64,000 nucleotides of DNA from Gentiana macrophylla (Eukaryota > Streptophyta > Magnoliopsida > Gentianales > Gentianaceae): assembly GCA_026214975.1 (NCBI GenBank), contig CM047813.1:36055871-36119870 (forward strand). Direction: 5' to 3'. The position numbers were made by a program, and so were the translations under genes. The notes beneath the pieces were generated by a model. That model worked only from the letters and a program-made list of their open reading frames with translations, made no database searches and was not told where the DNA came from. Of this stretch, positions 1 to 11,009 are shown piece by piece; position 1 is the stretch's first letter; each line of letters starts with the position of its first letter.

Positions 1-216
1 CGCAACACTCAACTTCTTCATGGCAACGAGCTCGGGACAAAGTGAAAATTGATCTCGATGTGCTTGGTGCGAGCGTGGAAAACCGGATTCACCGCCAAAT
101 AAGTTGCACCAATATTATCGCACTATAAAGTAGGAGGACGAGGCAATGCAATGGACAACTCACGTAATAAAGTGTTGATCCACCGTTCGGCAAAGAAGAC
201 GGAAAGAGCTTTGTAT

Positions 217-471
217 TCACCTTTTCAGACTACTCTTGGCAACCGTTGTTGTTGTTTGATCGCCACCAATAAAATTCCAAATTAATAAAATACAAAACGC
301 TCCAATGGACCGACAATCATCAGGATCGGATGCCCAATCCGCATCAGTAAAAGCTTGGAGGTCAATGGACAGCGAACGAGTGAACATGAGACCTTCCGAG
401 ATGGTGTGTTTTAAATAACGAGGGTGCGTTTGACCGCAACCCAATGTGTATCCCATAGAGCATGCATACAC
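217..471 (-). pseudogene. Copia RNase H fragment (element A)
   Basis: An 84-codon open stretch with the RNase H signature DADWASDPDDCRSIGAF, expected after the RT domain in Copia pol. In other frames towards position 1 the sequence continues with matches to the later part of RNase H (EYKALS, then [24 protein letters not shown]), interrupted by a stop. This is a dead fragment of element A. Confidence 0.75.
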
Positions 472-842
472 TTACTGACTTTGTGAACCGCAAATGCAAT
501 ATCTGGACGAGTAAGACCAAGGTATTGGAGACTGCCAAAAATGCTCCTATAAAGAGTGACATCAAAGAACGGTTGACCATCTATACTGCTAAGGCAAAGA
601 TTACTTGCCATAGGTGTGAGGCAAGGTTTGGCATGAGCCATACCCGCACGATCCAATAAATTGAAAATATATTTACGCCGCGCGAGTGAGTAAGCCGCCG
701 GACGGTGGAAGTGCCTCGATACCAAAAAAATAAGATAACGGACCAAGGTCCTTGACCGAAAATGAGTGGACAAGTTGATCAATAGTGTCCCAACAAATGC
801 GGAAAATGTACCAGTAATAAGAATATCGCCGACATAAATCAA
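411..842 (-). pseudogene. Copia reverse transcriptase C-terminal fragment (element A)
   Basis: 143 codons. The start is the RT active-site box in the form IYVGDILITG. It continues through the thumb/connection region to YRSIFGSLQYL and TRPDIAFAVHKVSKCMH, the hallmark join between Copia RT and RNase H. The family motif is YVDD; here the second Asp position is Gly. With the surrounding frameshifts this indicates a non-functional element. No proper start codon is implied; the frame simply opens at a Met. Confidence 0.8.
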
Positions 843-1246
843 GACATAAACAGATCGAGAACCGAGGTGTATCTATAAAGAGAGGTGTCGGCCCGTGAAG
901 CGTGAGAAGCCAAAATGCCGGAGAACGACGCGTGAAGCGAGAAAACCAAGCCTGTGGAGCCTATCGGGCCTATATAGACTTCGCTTGAGTTTGCAAACGT
1001 GAGAAGGAAAGTCGGGATGACGGAATCCTCGTATACCGTGATATAAACATCCTCATTAATAAATCCATGACGGAAAGCATTCTCGACATCAACCTCGCCG
1101 AATAACCCAAATTTTGTGAAACAACAAGAGAAAATAAATGCGAATAGTGACCGGTTTGAAAACCGACTAAAAGTCTCTCAAAATCAACTCCAACTTCCTC
1201 GATGGTAACCTTTTGTAACGAGGCGCGCTATAGCGCTTTAATGTGG

Positions 1247-1766
1247 CTATCTCGCATGGCGCTTAATACGAAAGACCCATTTATTTTCGAGGACATAAAG
1301 AGTGGAAGAATAAGGTTCAAGATCCCAAGTGTCATTCTCGACCAAAGCATTAAACTCATCCTCATGGCATCCTTCCATCCACAGTGTTTCAAGGCTTCGC
1401 CAAAGGCAGGGTTCATGCGTCGCTGATGGCCAAAAGAGCTTTGGGCAAGGGATATCGAATGAAGTCATCAAGAAGGGATTTGGGTTTGAGATTATTAGTT
1501 TTGTAGCGAGTTACCATGTGGTGAAGAGCAAAAGGTGGAGAATCAGAGCGAGAGATAGATGGAGAGGAGGAGGCCGTAGACGAAGATGGTGAAGAGGCCG
1601 GATTCACCGGGCTGATTTGTGTTGGAGTGTCGGATGAGAAAAGTGCTGAAGGTACTGGAGAAGGAGTGGGAGGCTTGGGTAGTGCGAGGGTGGGAGGTAG
1701 GCTAACGGTGGGAGCCGAATGTGGGGTAGAGGATGAGGTTGGTGATAGGAAATGAGGATTCATCAA
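1247..1766 (-). pseudogene. Copia integrase-RT linker and RT N-terminus (element A)
   Basis: Two overlapping frames on the minus strand. The first (1766-1413) is a low-complexity Ser/Pro/Thr linker typical of the spacer between integrase and RT, ending in HHMVTRYKTNNLKPK. The second (1471-1247) continues with ALVENDTWDLEP, the usual opening of Copia RT. A frameshift separates them, and another follows after the second. Confidence 0.7.
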
Positions 1767-2749
1767 AGACGACGTGATTTAGAGACATAAATATGACCGT
1801 AACCGAGGTCAAGACATTTATACCCATGATGTTGAGGACTATAACCGAGGAAGATGCATGTTTTAGAGCGAAACCACCTTTATGGTTGTTGTAGGGCGAG
1901 GTAGGGCCAACATGCACATCTTAATACACAAAGGAACGAGTAGTCTAGTGAGCGATTATAAACCATCTCGTTAGTGACTTATTGTCAAGAACAATGGTAG
2001 GTCAACATTGATAAGATATGTGGCGCGAGGAAGGCGGCCCCGCTAGTAAGGGAGAGGAAGATGAGAGTGAGCTAAAAGTGCAAGGCCTATTTCTATGATT
2101 TGCCAGTATGCCGCTCAATGGCACCAATTTGTTTGGAAGTATGATGGTAGGATAGACGATGGGTTATACCAATAATGGAAAAGAATTTTTCAAGCGGCAC
2201 ACTCACCTTCCAAAGCAGCCGAACATATTTTATTTTGGCATTAAATTGGCACTCAACAAGTGTACTAAATCAATAAAACATATTCAACATCGATTTAAGA
2301 CGAATGGATAAAGCCACAAAACTTAGTGTAATCATCAAGAAACTAACATAAAATTTGGAAGCATAAATAGAGTCTTCGCACAAGCGTCCCTATACACTAG
2401 AATAAATCAAGTCTAAAGGACGTGAAAATTAAACGGGAAAAGAGGTAAGGGTCGACGATGGCTTTTGGCCATTTGACACGAAGCACAACAAAAGTAGGGC
2501 CTGGAAGGTGCCAAATATTATTTTGACGCAAAATTTGAAGAAGAACATGATATGAGCAATGTCCAAGACGCTGGTGCCACCGAGAGAGACGCTGGAACGG
2601 GTGGAGACAAAGGCATGAGCAGAAAGCGTTGAATGACTATGAAAAGTGATAGAGGCCATCTTTAAGGTATCCCGGATGATTGATGTGGCCCGAGTAATCC
2701 TTCACAAGGAAATGATTACGGTGAAATTCAAGTCTAAGAAGACATAAGA

Positions 2750-3840
2750 TAGCTATAATGAAGCTACATCATGAGTTACACCGAATATTGCTTGGTGGAT
2801 CTAACAACTCACTCGCTTTTGAAATTTCAATTAATGCAAATGAAACAAGCATGTGCAATATATCACAAAGTTGAAATGCAGAATTACTAAAGAGAGCGTG
2901 TCAAATCATACGGGTTTCCAATGGCAAAAAGGGCAATTGAAACACTGTATGATGTTTCGAAAGGACATCATGAAAATTCTATTGTATTTGGTAGTAAGGT
3001 GATTGTATTCAGAGGTGATTTTAGGCAGCATTTCCTGTTGTACCAAAAGGCACAATACTACGCATAATAGAGGCAAACTTGGTGAATTCATACTTATGGC
3101 CAATAATGAAGAAACTATAACTGATGAAAATATGAGAGCAAGAGAGAGATATACAATTCAAAGAATTCTTATTAAGGTTGGGTGTGAGAAGAAGTAATAA
3201 ATCTGTGAAGGAAAGATACAATTATCTAAATAAATAGTCATGGAATATGATGAGAATTATGATGACCGCTCGTAAAATCGCTTTTATCAATTGTATATTC
3301 CTTCTTTAAAAGAGAAGGCATGTTCAATGTCTGGTATATATAACAAGTCGGGCAATAATAGCAAATGACAAACGAACATGTTGATAAACTAAACGACAAA
3401 TTGATATCGATCGCTCCAGGGAAGTGGCATTGTTCCACTAGCTTTGACAAAGCTATCATGACACTAACGGCTATTATCAAGAAGAATTCCTCAATTCTTT
3501 GACACCAAATGGCTCGCTTCTACACAAATTAGTTTTGAAAAAGAATTCACCTATAATGTTGTTGAGAAACTTAGATCCAAAGCAGAGGATTATACAATGG
3601 TACAAGGATGATATGTAAAGAATTGAGGCAAAACGTGATTCATGTAAATCATCGCTGGGCAACATCATGGGAAAGCAAGTTTTAATCCCACGATTCCGCT
3701 CTCCCATAAAATGAAGGATACCCTTCTCATTTTACAAGGAAACAATATCCTATTCGCTTTTGTTTTGCAATGCCGATCAATAAAGCACAAGGAAAACCAT
3801 ATCATTCATAGGAGTTTAAATCACCGTGTTTCTTTGTTTC
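2750..3840 (+). pseudogene. Helitron/PIF1-type DNA helicase remnant
   Basis: Short blocks in changing frames match the PIF1-like helicase of plant Helitron transposases in the right order: an INANETSMCNIS block near 2835; AELLKRAC; MAKRAIETL near 2920; GDFRQ and VPKGT near 3015-3055; LTENMRARE near 3120; ACSMSGIYNKS near 3320; KLRSKAED near 3570; AGQHHGK near 3655; and INKAQGKTI near 3775. The motifs follow known family structure (Walker-like helicase motifs, then the C-terminal INKAQGQ box), but every segment is separated by stops or indels. No replication-initiator (Rep) domain was seen. It is probably a truncated, long-dead Helitron; a captured cellular PIF1 pseudogene cannot be excluded. 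Confidence 0.7.
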
Positions 3841-5093
3841 TGTTTTATTAATTTCGCCATACTTTATGTTTGCATTGCTACCGCTTTATCTTTCCTAAAC
3901 TGTAAGTTTCTCGTCTGTTTTTTTGTTAACAAAGAAGTTAGCTCAATTATTTCTAGCATCAAATGTGTAGTTATCGGAGAAAATAAAACCACGCCCATGT
4001 AAGGACTTGACTTGTAAATCAAAGTTATGTCACACATGAATTTCATTTTTCCGTATAGCACGTGGAAATTTTTATGATTTGAAAAGGCGAAACGCGTAAT
4101 TAAATATCACAAACGATTCAAATCCACAGAATTTCCCGCCCCGAGCCCTCAAACGGTCACAGAACGGGATATTTGCATAGTTTGAATGCACTTGGCCAAT
4201 ATTCAATTGCATGTTCTGCTTTTAAAAACGTGGAATATTCCACCTTCTCAGCCCAAAATATGGAAATTTCCACTGCTATCTGAAAAATGTTAGATGCGAT
4301 GTAATATGGTTTTTTTAATCAGTCTTTTACATGAATCGATTTCTTATTTTCTCCTCAGAAATGTAACTGCTCCGGCTTTAAACTACCCGACTATTTTCGA
4401 ATTTAGGCCGCCGCCATGCCCTGAAAATAAATCTCATGACAGAGAGCCCCTACTAGCTATATATATTATCAAATAATTGACGGAAACTCAAAATGTAAGA
4501 TAACTCGGTCTAAGATCACAAATTACTTTTTTTTCAAGGAGAATGATAGAGACACAACAAATAAGGCATTAACGAATGACACAACCAACACGATTTACAC
4601 CGCTGACGAATGAGTTAAATTAATAATGATGAAATATAATACGATCAACTGCATCACCATTACGTCATTACATGCCACAACCGCTGCCTCTATCATTACT
4701 CTTTTTCAAGTGCTCAAGATACATCAAACCCAACCACCTCACAGCAAAATGACAGAAGCACAGAAAATTGTTGAATAATGTGTATTATTATGTGTTGACT
4801 TTGGGGTTGCACCTTCCTCATTAACTTGTCTATTAATCTTTTGTAAAAGAATCTTTTTCATCCTTATCCCACAAAATAAATAAAATAATACAACTAAGTG
4901 TATTTATTCAATTGTCTTGAAAAATGGTTAATGGGATCTGAAATTGAAATATAGTTGATCTAATTATTGCCTTCTTTTTTTAGGATTAGCTATACCTCAT
5001 TTTCAAGCAAGAACAACTACATACATACAATACATTATTGAAAACAGAACAGTAAGTAATAGCATTTCTATATCTCAAAGAACATCATCATCA
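3841..5093. other. AT-rich stretch without a recognised gene
   Basis: I see no convincing coding region here. Small ORFs (for example 3864-4061 minus and 4294-4476 plus) lack recognisable motifs. The last few hundred bases lie directly upstream of the NLR start at 5094 and would hold its promoter and 5' leader. No clear regulatory element stands out. Confidence 0.5.
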
Positions 5094-5295
5094 ATGGAAG
5101 AGGAAAGCATGACTCCTGGATACTTCAAATCGATTCACGCACAGCTCTCTGCAATGGAGAATGCAACAAATAATGCCTCGGGGATAGTGGTTCTCGACTC
5201 CATTTAGTGAAATTGATCGTCAGAATCCTGAAAGCATTCTGCTTTCAGGATATGGCCGAAAGACCTCTGAATCTGATCGTTGATCTTAAAGTGAT

Positions 5296-6252
5296 ATGGC
5301 CGAAAGACTTCACATTATTACATCTTCTTCTCAAAATATGGGTGATAGTGAAACGCCTCCAACGGATATGTGGATCCAAGATTTTGATTCAGTAATGTGT
5401 GAATTGGAAGCGAAAATTCTGCAGAGTAGACAACAAATCAAAGGTTGGTATTCAAATCATCCGATACATTCCTCCTCGATGTCAATGATGCAATGTAAGT
5501 CTATGGAATTTCCACAGGTCTCAGACTTTCTTAGACAGCTTAAGCATAATATCACATTTTTTCACAACTACAAAGCTGGCGAAATTCTTCAATTGCAAAT
5601 TGATAGTTTGAGAGCCAAGATAGTATTTCTTGAAGGAAATTTGTTCAAAGTTAAAAATTGCCCACATGGAAAGGAAATCAATGAATTTCTGAATTTTATT
5701 GGTGATTTTGCTAACAGTACAGCATGTTTAACATGTTTGTATTGGGCAATAGAAGAAGATGACGATGAAATTGTGTCTGAAATGAACATTGTCTCTTTCG
5801 ATATATTGCACAAGTTCATACCTTACGCATATCATATTATACCATCGTACGTTGGCATCTTAAAGGCCAACGATCTACAACCAATGTCCGGTTATGGTTC
5901 TTTTCTTCTCGGTCAAGCTGTTGAAAGCTTCGTTGATTTTTTCTTTGAGCACCTGGCTATCATTTTGAAGGACGATTTTCTTTTTCTTCGGGATCGTATA
6001 ATGTTTCTCTTCACATTTCTCACTAATCCTCCATGTGAGAATGTTGAAGAAGAAGAAGAAGAAGATTCAATCCGCAATCAAATTTATGCTATTTTGCGTG
6101 AGGACGCGTATCTCCTTCTATCTTTTGATGAGATGAATAAGGATTTCTCTCGACAAAAAGCGCTTCTAAATGCTTGTATGAATGTGATTGATGTAGCAAC
6201 TACTAATATCGTGCAACTTTACCGTGGATCATCAGCACTCAGATCACATTGA
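5296..6252 (+). CDS. R1-like NLR N-terminal domain (longest open block of the NLR)
   Basis: 318 codons, the cleanest stretch of the NLR locus. The sequence is helical and acidic, with blocks such as SDFLRQLKHNITFF, LRAKIVFLEGN and a poly-Glu run, in the style of the N-terminal extension of R1-class late-blight resistance proteins. The upstream frame 5207-5280 carries EIDRQNPESILLSGYGRK, which probably belonged to the same exon before a frameshift, so the Met at 5296 may not be the original start. The frame closes at 6252, and coding similarity continues in another frame (VEKMRYDYIASVHKELSM). Confidence 0.6.
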   Translation: MAERLHIITSSSQNMGDSETPPTDMWIQDFDSVMCELEAKILQSRQQIKGWYSNHPIHSSSMSMMQCKSMEFPQVSDFLRQLKHNITFFHNYKAGEILQLQIDSLRAKIVFLEGNLFKVKNCPHGKEINEFLNFIGDFANSTACLTCLYWAIEEDDDEIVSEMNIVSFDILHKFIPYAYHIIPSYVGILKANDLQPMSGYGSFLLGQAVESFVDFFFEHLAIILKDDFLFLRDRIMFLFTFLTNPPCENVEEEEEEDSIRNQIYAILREDAYLLLSFDEMNKDFSRQKALLNACMNVIDVATTNIVQLYRGSSALRSH

Positions 6253-6419
6253 AGTAGAGAAAATGCGATACGACTATATTGCTTCTGTTCATAAAGAGCT
6301 CTCTATGATCGAGAAACATGCCGAGGCGGCTGATAAGGAGAAACTTCAATTATACATAGGGGAGCTTAGATTCTTAAGGGTGTTCTTGCTATGCTCATGA
6401 TACGGGATGATATTCATGT

Positions 6420-7310
6420 AGTAAATCAAGGTAAAATTGAGGTCTATGATCACTTCTTTCGAGAGGGACTTCTTGCTCACCGCCTTCATGCCCTACATAC
6501 ACGGCATCACAGATTGCCATCCATTGGTTTTTGAATTACTAGGAAAAACGATACCTGGCTTAAAAACTCAAGTGTCAACAAGTTACGAGATCCTCAAGTT
6601 TCGATTCTCGCCCTCGATGTAAATTAAATGATCTTGTCACCTACAAATCTAGTGAAATTATTCATCCGCTCAAGAAGCATTGAAACCTCGAAAGGGAAGC
6701 TAATATTTCAAGAACTTTTCGAAACTCACCGTGAATTGCACATGTTATGAGGAGTTGGAAGAATTCAAAATGTTTGTTCAAGCCTTTGCTAATGATGCTG
6801 CATGCTTAGCATTTCTTTATTGGGCAAACAACGACGCAAATGCTGATATTGCTTCTGAAACAAATTTTGTGCTTTCTCATTTGTTACAAAAGATCAAACC
6901 AAATGACGCCGATGTTGCCAAATTGTACTTTGGAACCCTTATGGCCATATATGTGCAAATGATTCGATTCTCGTGATATTCGACAAACCGCTTTTAGCTT
7001 CATTAACTTTTTCTTGAGGACTGCCACTCATTTGAAGGATGATGATTTTCGATTCTTCAAGACAATATCGTATTTCTTTTGACATTTCTCAACGATCCTC
7101 CTAATCGAATGCAGAGGAATGGGTTTGCACTCTAATCGAAATGCAGAGGAAATGGGTTTGCAAATTAATTGATGTTCTTTTTCGGGAGGGCTTGTTCTCG
7201 CTTTCTCCGCTTGTTGACATGGAAGGTGGATTCTCCAAGAAAAGATGCTTTTAACAGATTTTATGATGAAAATCGAGGCTATCAATGCAAATATTAGAAG
7301 CATTTACGGT
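6420..7310 (+). pseudogene. Second, degenerate copy of the R1 N-terminal domain
   Basis: The frame at 6731-6976 (EEFKMFVQAFANDAACLAFLYWANND, then IASETNFVLSHLLQKI) matches the block at about 5680-5820 of the first copy (INEFLNFIGDFANSTACLTCLYWA, then VSEMNIVSFDILHKF). Flanking DNA near 7020-7110 repeats the segment around 5970-6030 (LKDD, FRF, FLTFLNDPP-like). Stops and frame changes interrupt it. This suggests an internal tandem duplication of the domain before the gene died. Confidence 0.6.
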
Positions 7311-7743
7311 AAATTCTCGATTCATCACTATATAATTTCCCAAAGGTTATTTCTCCACAATTTCTTGATTTTCTCTTGCGTAATCTTAAAACCTGGCGGG
7401 GTAGGATGAATATTGACCGTAAGTATGTACTTTTGCAAAATACAAGATCATAAAATTGAGGAAGAATTGGTTTCTCTCAATTTTTCTTCAATCATATATT
7501 CGACTTGCAAAGTGAACTAAAGGAGACATGGTTAAGTTGTCAATGTTTTACATTTGACCGAATATGTCATCATGTCATGCATTAGTTCGTTGTTTGTCTT
7601 TGATCATCCATTCTAGTATCATATGGCTTATCTTTCGGATGTCATTGACTTAAATTAAGGTGGTTAAGGCAAAGCTTGAGATGATGAAATTAGAAATCAT
7701 CATTAATAATGCAAGATACCTCCCCGCCTGGTTGGTCTAATTA

Positions 7744-8610
7744 GTGAACTTGCGTAACAAAGTAGGCCTTCGTAACTCAACGAAATCGCTGTGGGTTTTG
7801 GGGATGAGAAAGAAAATTATTGGCATGCTTACATGTGGACCTAAGTCAATGGACATTGTTTCGATTGTTGGCATGGGTGGATTGGGGAAGACCACTTTAG
7901 CCAAAAAGGTTTTTGGTTCCTCATCGGTGAAATGTCATTTTGACGATTTGCCTTTTGCTCTGCTTCGCTAGATCATAATACTGTGAGGTTGTTACTTGAC
8001 ATTATACGCGATATTAAGAGGGTTGACGACATAATCCGTGACATGACTAATGATGATTTGGCTCACCATCTATGGAAATGTTTGAGTCAGCCAAAAGTAT
8101 CTTGTTGTATTGATGATATCCGAATGTAAGTGCATGGAATGATGTAAAAAGATCATTCCCTGATAACCAAAATGGAAGTAGAGTCATGTTCACGACCCGA
8201 TCCCGTGAAGTTGCTGACAAATGCAGAATTAATTGTAGCCCACATCAACTACGCTCGAACGAGGCTCAAAGTTGGGAGATATTGCAAAAGAAAGTGTTTC
8301 ATAATGATATTTCACCACCAAATCTCAATGAGATTGGAAAGCAGATTGCTAAAAAGCTCGCAAAGGCCTCGTGATTAGCCATTGTTGTAATTGAGGGGCT
8401 CTTTGCTAAAACGGAAAAAGCTCGAGGTGGTGGAGTGAGGTTGCACAAAGGTTAGTTTATTATCTTTCAAGCTTGTGGATGTATGGAAATTTTGGAATTA
8501 AGTTATAAGCATTTACCCGAGAATTTGAAACCTTGTCTTCTATCTAGAGCGCTTCCTGAGGATAGACTAATTAGGGTTAAGCATGTGATACAACTATGGA
8601 TTGTCAAGGA
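7744..8610 (+). pseudogene. NB-ARC domain fragments of the NLR
   Basis: The P-loop frame 7744-7971 contains DIVSIVGMGGLGKTTLAKKVF. Then, in shifted frames: a kinase-2-like VxDDI block near 8100-8120, WNDVKRSFPDNQNGSR followed by MFTTRSREVADKC near 8135-8225, and IGKQIAKKLAKA leading into LAIVVIEGLFAK near 8330-8410. The order is that of plant NB-ARC, the nucleotide-dependent switch of NLRs. Stops at about 7969 and 8372 disrupt it. Confidence 0.75.
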
Positions 8611-9066
8611 TTCGTGACAAGAATCCAAGACAAAAACTTAGAGACGCTGCAACAGCAGTACTTTCAAGTACTAGCTGATGTGTTTTATCATTGTCGGTGA
8701 GAGAAGTTCCAAGTGGTGGAATAAAACATTTCATGTTCATGATTTGATACGTGATTTATGTCGATTTAAATGCCGAGCCGAGAACTTTTTCCAAATTAAC
8801 CATAAAATCGCACCATCGCCTAGTTCCTCGTAACCTTCAATAAATAACCATTATCGTGTTTCCTCGCAATATAAGCCAAGATGTTACTATTGCCGTAGGA
8901 TCATCATTTTCTAATGCCCGCACCGCATAATTCTTTTGTGAAGATCGTGATGTTGAAGTTAGTGGTTTCTTTAAGGAAGTTCGCACTTGTTCAAGTGCTA
9001 GTGGTTGGATCCTATATGGGTAATAAATGATATAAATCAACTAGCCACCTGATTCATCCGAGATAT

Positions 9067-9670
9067 ATGAATGCCGTGTTGAAGTTGAAACGAAATTCTA
9101 TCCCATTGTCGATATCCAATCTCTCGAATATAACATCTTTAACGCTGACATTACGCAATCATGGTACAATACATTTGCCGAGACTTTTGAGAATGAAAAG
9201 TCTTAGGTATGTCAAAGTAGTTGATCGATTGCATCCTAAAATTTCCGGATGATGAACAAATAAGAATGGATAAGGTGGTAAGCTTTTCAAAACCGCTTTA
9301 TCTTCCGAAAGATGTCAAAAGGCTTCTCCAAAGGCTGCCTCGTTGTTCGAAACCGAAATGTGCTTTAGTGAAATCTCGTGTTTATGATGAAGAATCAATA
9401 AAAACATTGACTTTTATCATGTGGAACTCGACTCATCTGATGCTAACTCAAACCTGGGATCTAGTCCACCTTGAGGCAATACATGATGAACTTCCTTCAA
9501 CTCTCAAGAAACTAACATTACAACAGCTTTCGCTACCTTGGACGGCTTTATCAGCAATTGAGGAACTACACCATCTTCAGGTTTTAAAGCTAAGATTCAA
9601 TTCCTTGGTGGAACGAAGATTGGAAACGGAAGATTTGGTATTCAAATCTGAAATTCTTTCAATTGTTTGA
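9067..9670 (+). pseudogene. LRR region of the NLR
   Basis: Two overlapping frames, 9067-9252 and 9221-9670, give leucine-rich blocks: LSISNLSNITSLTLTLRNHG, LPRLLRMKSLRYVKV, then LPSTLKKLTLQQLSLPW and IEELHHLQVLKLRFNS. These are typical of R1-like LRRs, which carry effector specificity. The frame closes at 9670; a further LRR-like tail can be read to about 9900 in other frames. Confidence 0.65.
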
Positions 9671-10379
9671 TGACTTTGGTGGAATGGAATGCCTCCACTG
9701 AGTCCTTCCTTTGTCCGGGAGCAACTTGAGATTGAATGCAAAAACTAAAAGAGTTACCGCTGCTTCGAGAGAATTCAATCTTGAACAGATTTCCGCTTAT
9801 TCTTCTCCGCAACAACCGAGAATTCGGCCGTTAGAATCAAGGAAGAACCGATGGAACTTGGGATACAACTTGAACTTTCCATTGTGAATAGGTATCAAAC
9901 AATCTCTAGTAATTAATTCTTCTTGAAAACTAACTACCAACTACCATTACAAATCCTAATCAATCTGTTTTTTCATTTTTCTTTTGGCAGGACTTCTTAT
10001 TCTATTTTCAAGTGATGTGGCCTCTGAAATGACACCGCGGGTTCGGCAGTGTTTCGAGTCGGTGTATTTCATTGTTTACTATCAATTGGAATGGCTGCCC
10101 GAAAGATTCATAAGTAAATTCTAGATCATATGCTTTGATATATACATATATTTCGCAAAAATTCGACGTGCTTTGGTTGGATAATATGTGAACTTAACCA
10201 TTTTGGAGAATAAAGTTACAAATTATGATGTTTTTGGGACTGAAGAATGTATGAATAAGAAGAAGGAAGGTGTGTTTAATTATTATTATTATTTTTTATT
10301 TTCTTTTATCCTTCCTGTTTTGGCAGTATCATTATCCCTAAACAATGAGCTGCTATTTTTCTTTTTTTTCCTTCTTTGA

Positions 10380-10620
10380 ATGCGTGCTCTTGAAAACACA
10401 TGCTGGTATAATGGGACTATTTATTCACAATATCGTGTTTTTATCGATGCATCAAACTACTCGCATATGACATTTCAATCGACTTTTGGAAAGCCGATTC
10501 TCGAATCAAAAATCAACTTTTCAAGGTTGAGATTACGAGGATAGACAAATTTGTTAAAGTCGATTATCGATTTAAGAATCGATTCTTTGAAGGTGTATTT
10601 GATTCGATGCACAAGTAGTA
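10380..10620 (+). other. Small unidentified ORF remnant, left arm copy
   Basis: Counterpart of the 79-codon frame at 63570-63809 (minus). The first ~50 codons (ALENTCWYNGTIYSQYRVFI onward) agree. A one-base deletion around 10525 shifts the frame relative to the right copy. I do not recognise the product. It lies between the NLR and the foldback element and may be non-coding. Confidence 0.3.
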
Positions 10621-11009
10621 TTGTGAATCGATAAAGTGACTGTTGTGTGAATAAAACACCTGGTATAATTCCTTTACGTTTTTAATAATGAGTCTATATG
10701 AAATGAACACCTTTGGTTATGCGTTAGCATTTGTTGTTCCTCAATTCTTGCTGTTTCTAATTTGAAGTGGTTCCTGAAAAAAGAAATTTATCAAGGGGCT
10801 AGAAAAAAATTTACCCAGTGTTAAATCTGTTTGGGGAATTTATTAACACAAGTGAGAATTGAGTCTTGTTATGACCTTTTTTTTTTTTTCCTCCTCCTGA
10901 AACGAAAGAAATGCATTAAACAAGGCTAAATTACAATTTTGGCCTCTAACTAGATACGCTGATTTTGGTCCCTGCTTTTTCTTCTACGACAATTTTGATC
11001 CTGTAGTGG

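Larger units (their letters stand above)
1..2700 (-). mobile_element. Decayed Ty1/Copia retrotransposon, pol region (element A)
   Basis: Read on the minus strand, this holds a Copia pol in the usual order: GAG-pre-integrase and integrase debris (about 2660-1770), a Ser/Pro/Thr-rich linker (1766-1413) ending near the conserved HHMVTR box, the start of reverse transcriptase (1471-1247, with EDEFNALVENDTWDLEP), the RT C-terminus (842-411) and RNase H (about 470-1, with DADWASDPDDCRS and later ARTKHIEI). Frames shift repeatedly and no open pol remains. The RT active-site box reads YVGD where YVDD is expected (about 825-842), so a catalytic Asp is lost. The element is cut by the window start, so its 3' LTR is not visible. 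RNase H resembles that of element D at 44.2 kb, which suggests one lineage (inference). Confidence 0.85.
5094..9900 (+). pseudogene. R1-type (late-blight resistance-like) CC-NB-LRR, frameshifted
   Basis: NLR proteins sense pathogen effectors inside the cell. Parts occur in family order. A short N-terminal frame (ATG at 5094, stop near 5206) is followed by an R1-type N-terminal domain (5296-6252), then a second degenerate copy of part of that domain (about 6420-7300). NB-ARC blocks follow: P-loop GMGGLGKTT near 7870-7900, RNBS-B GSRVMFTTRSREVA near 8173, a GLPLA-like LAIVVI near 8375, an RNBS-D-like CLLSRALPEDR near 8535 and a VHDLIRDL (MHD position) near 8732. LRR-like repeats run from 9067 to about 9900. 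At least six stops or frame changes break it, so no functional NLR is expected as assembled. Indels from unpolished sequence are an alternative cause. The locus abuts the outer end of the inverted duplication, so a second copy may lie beyond the right edge of the window (inference). Confidence 0.8.
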
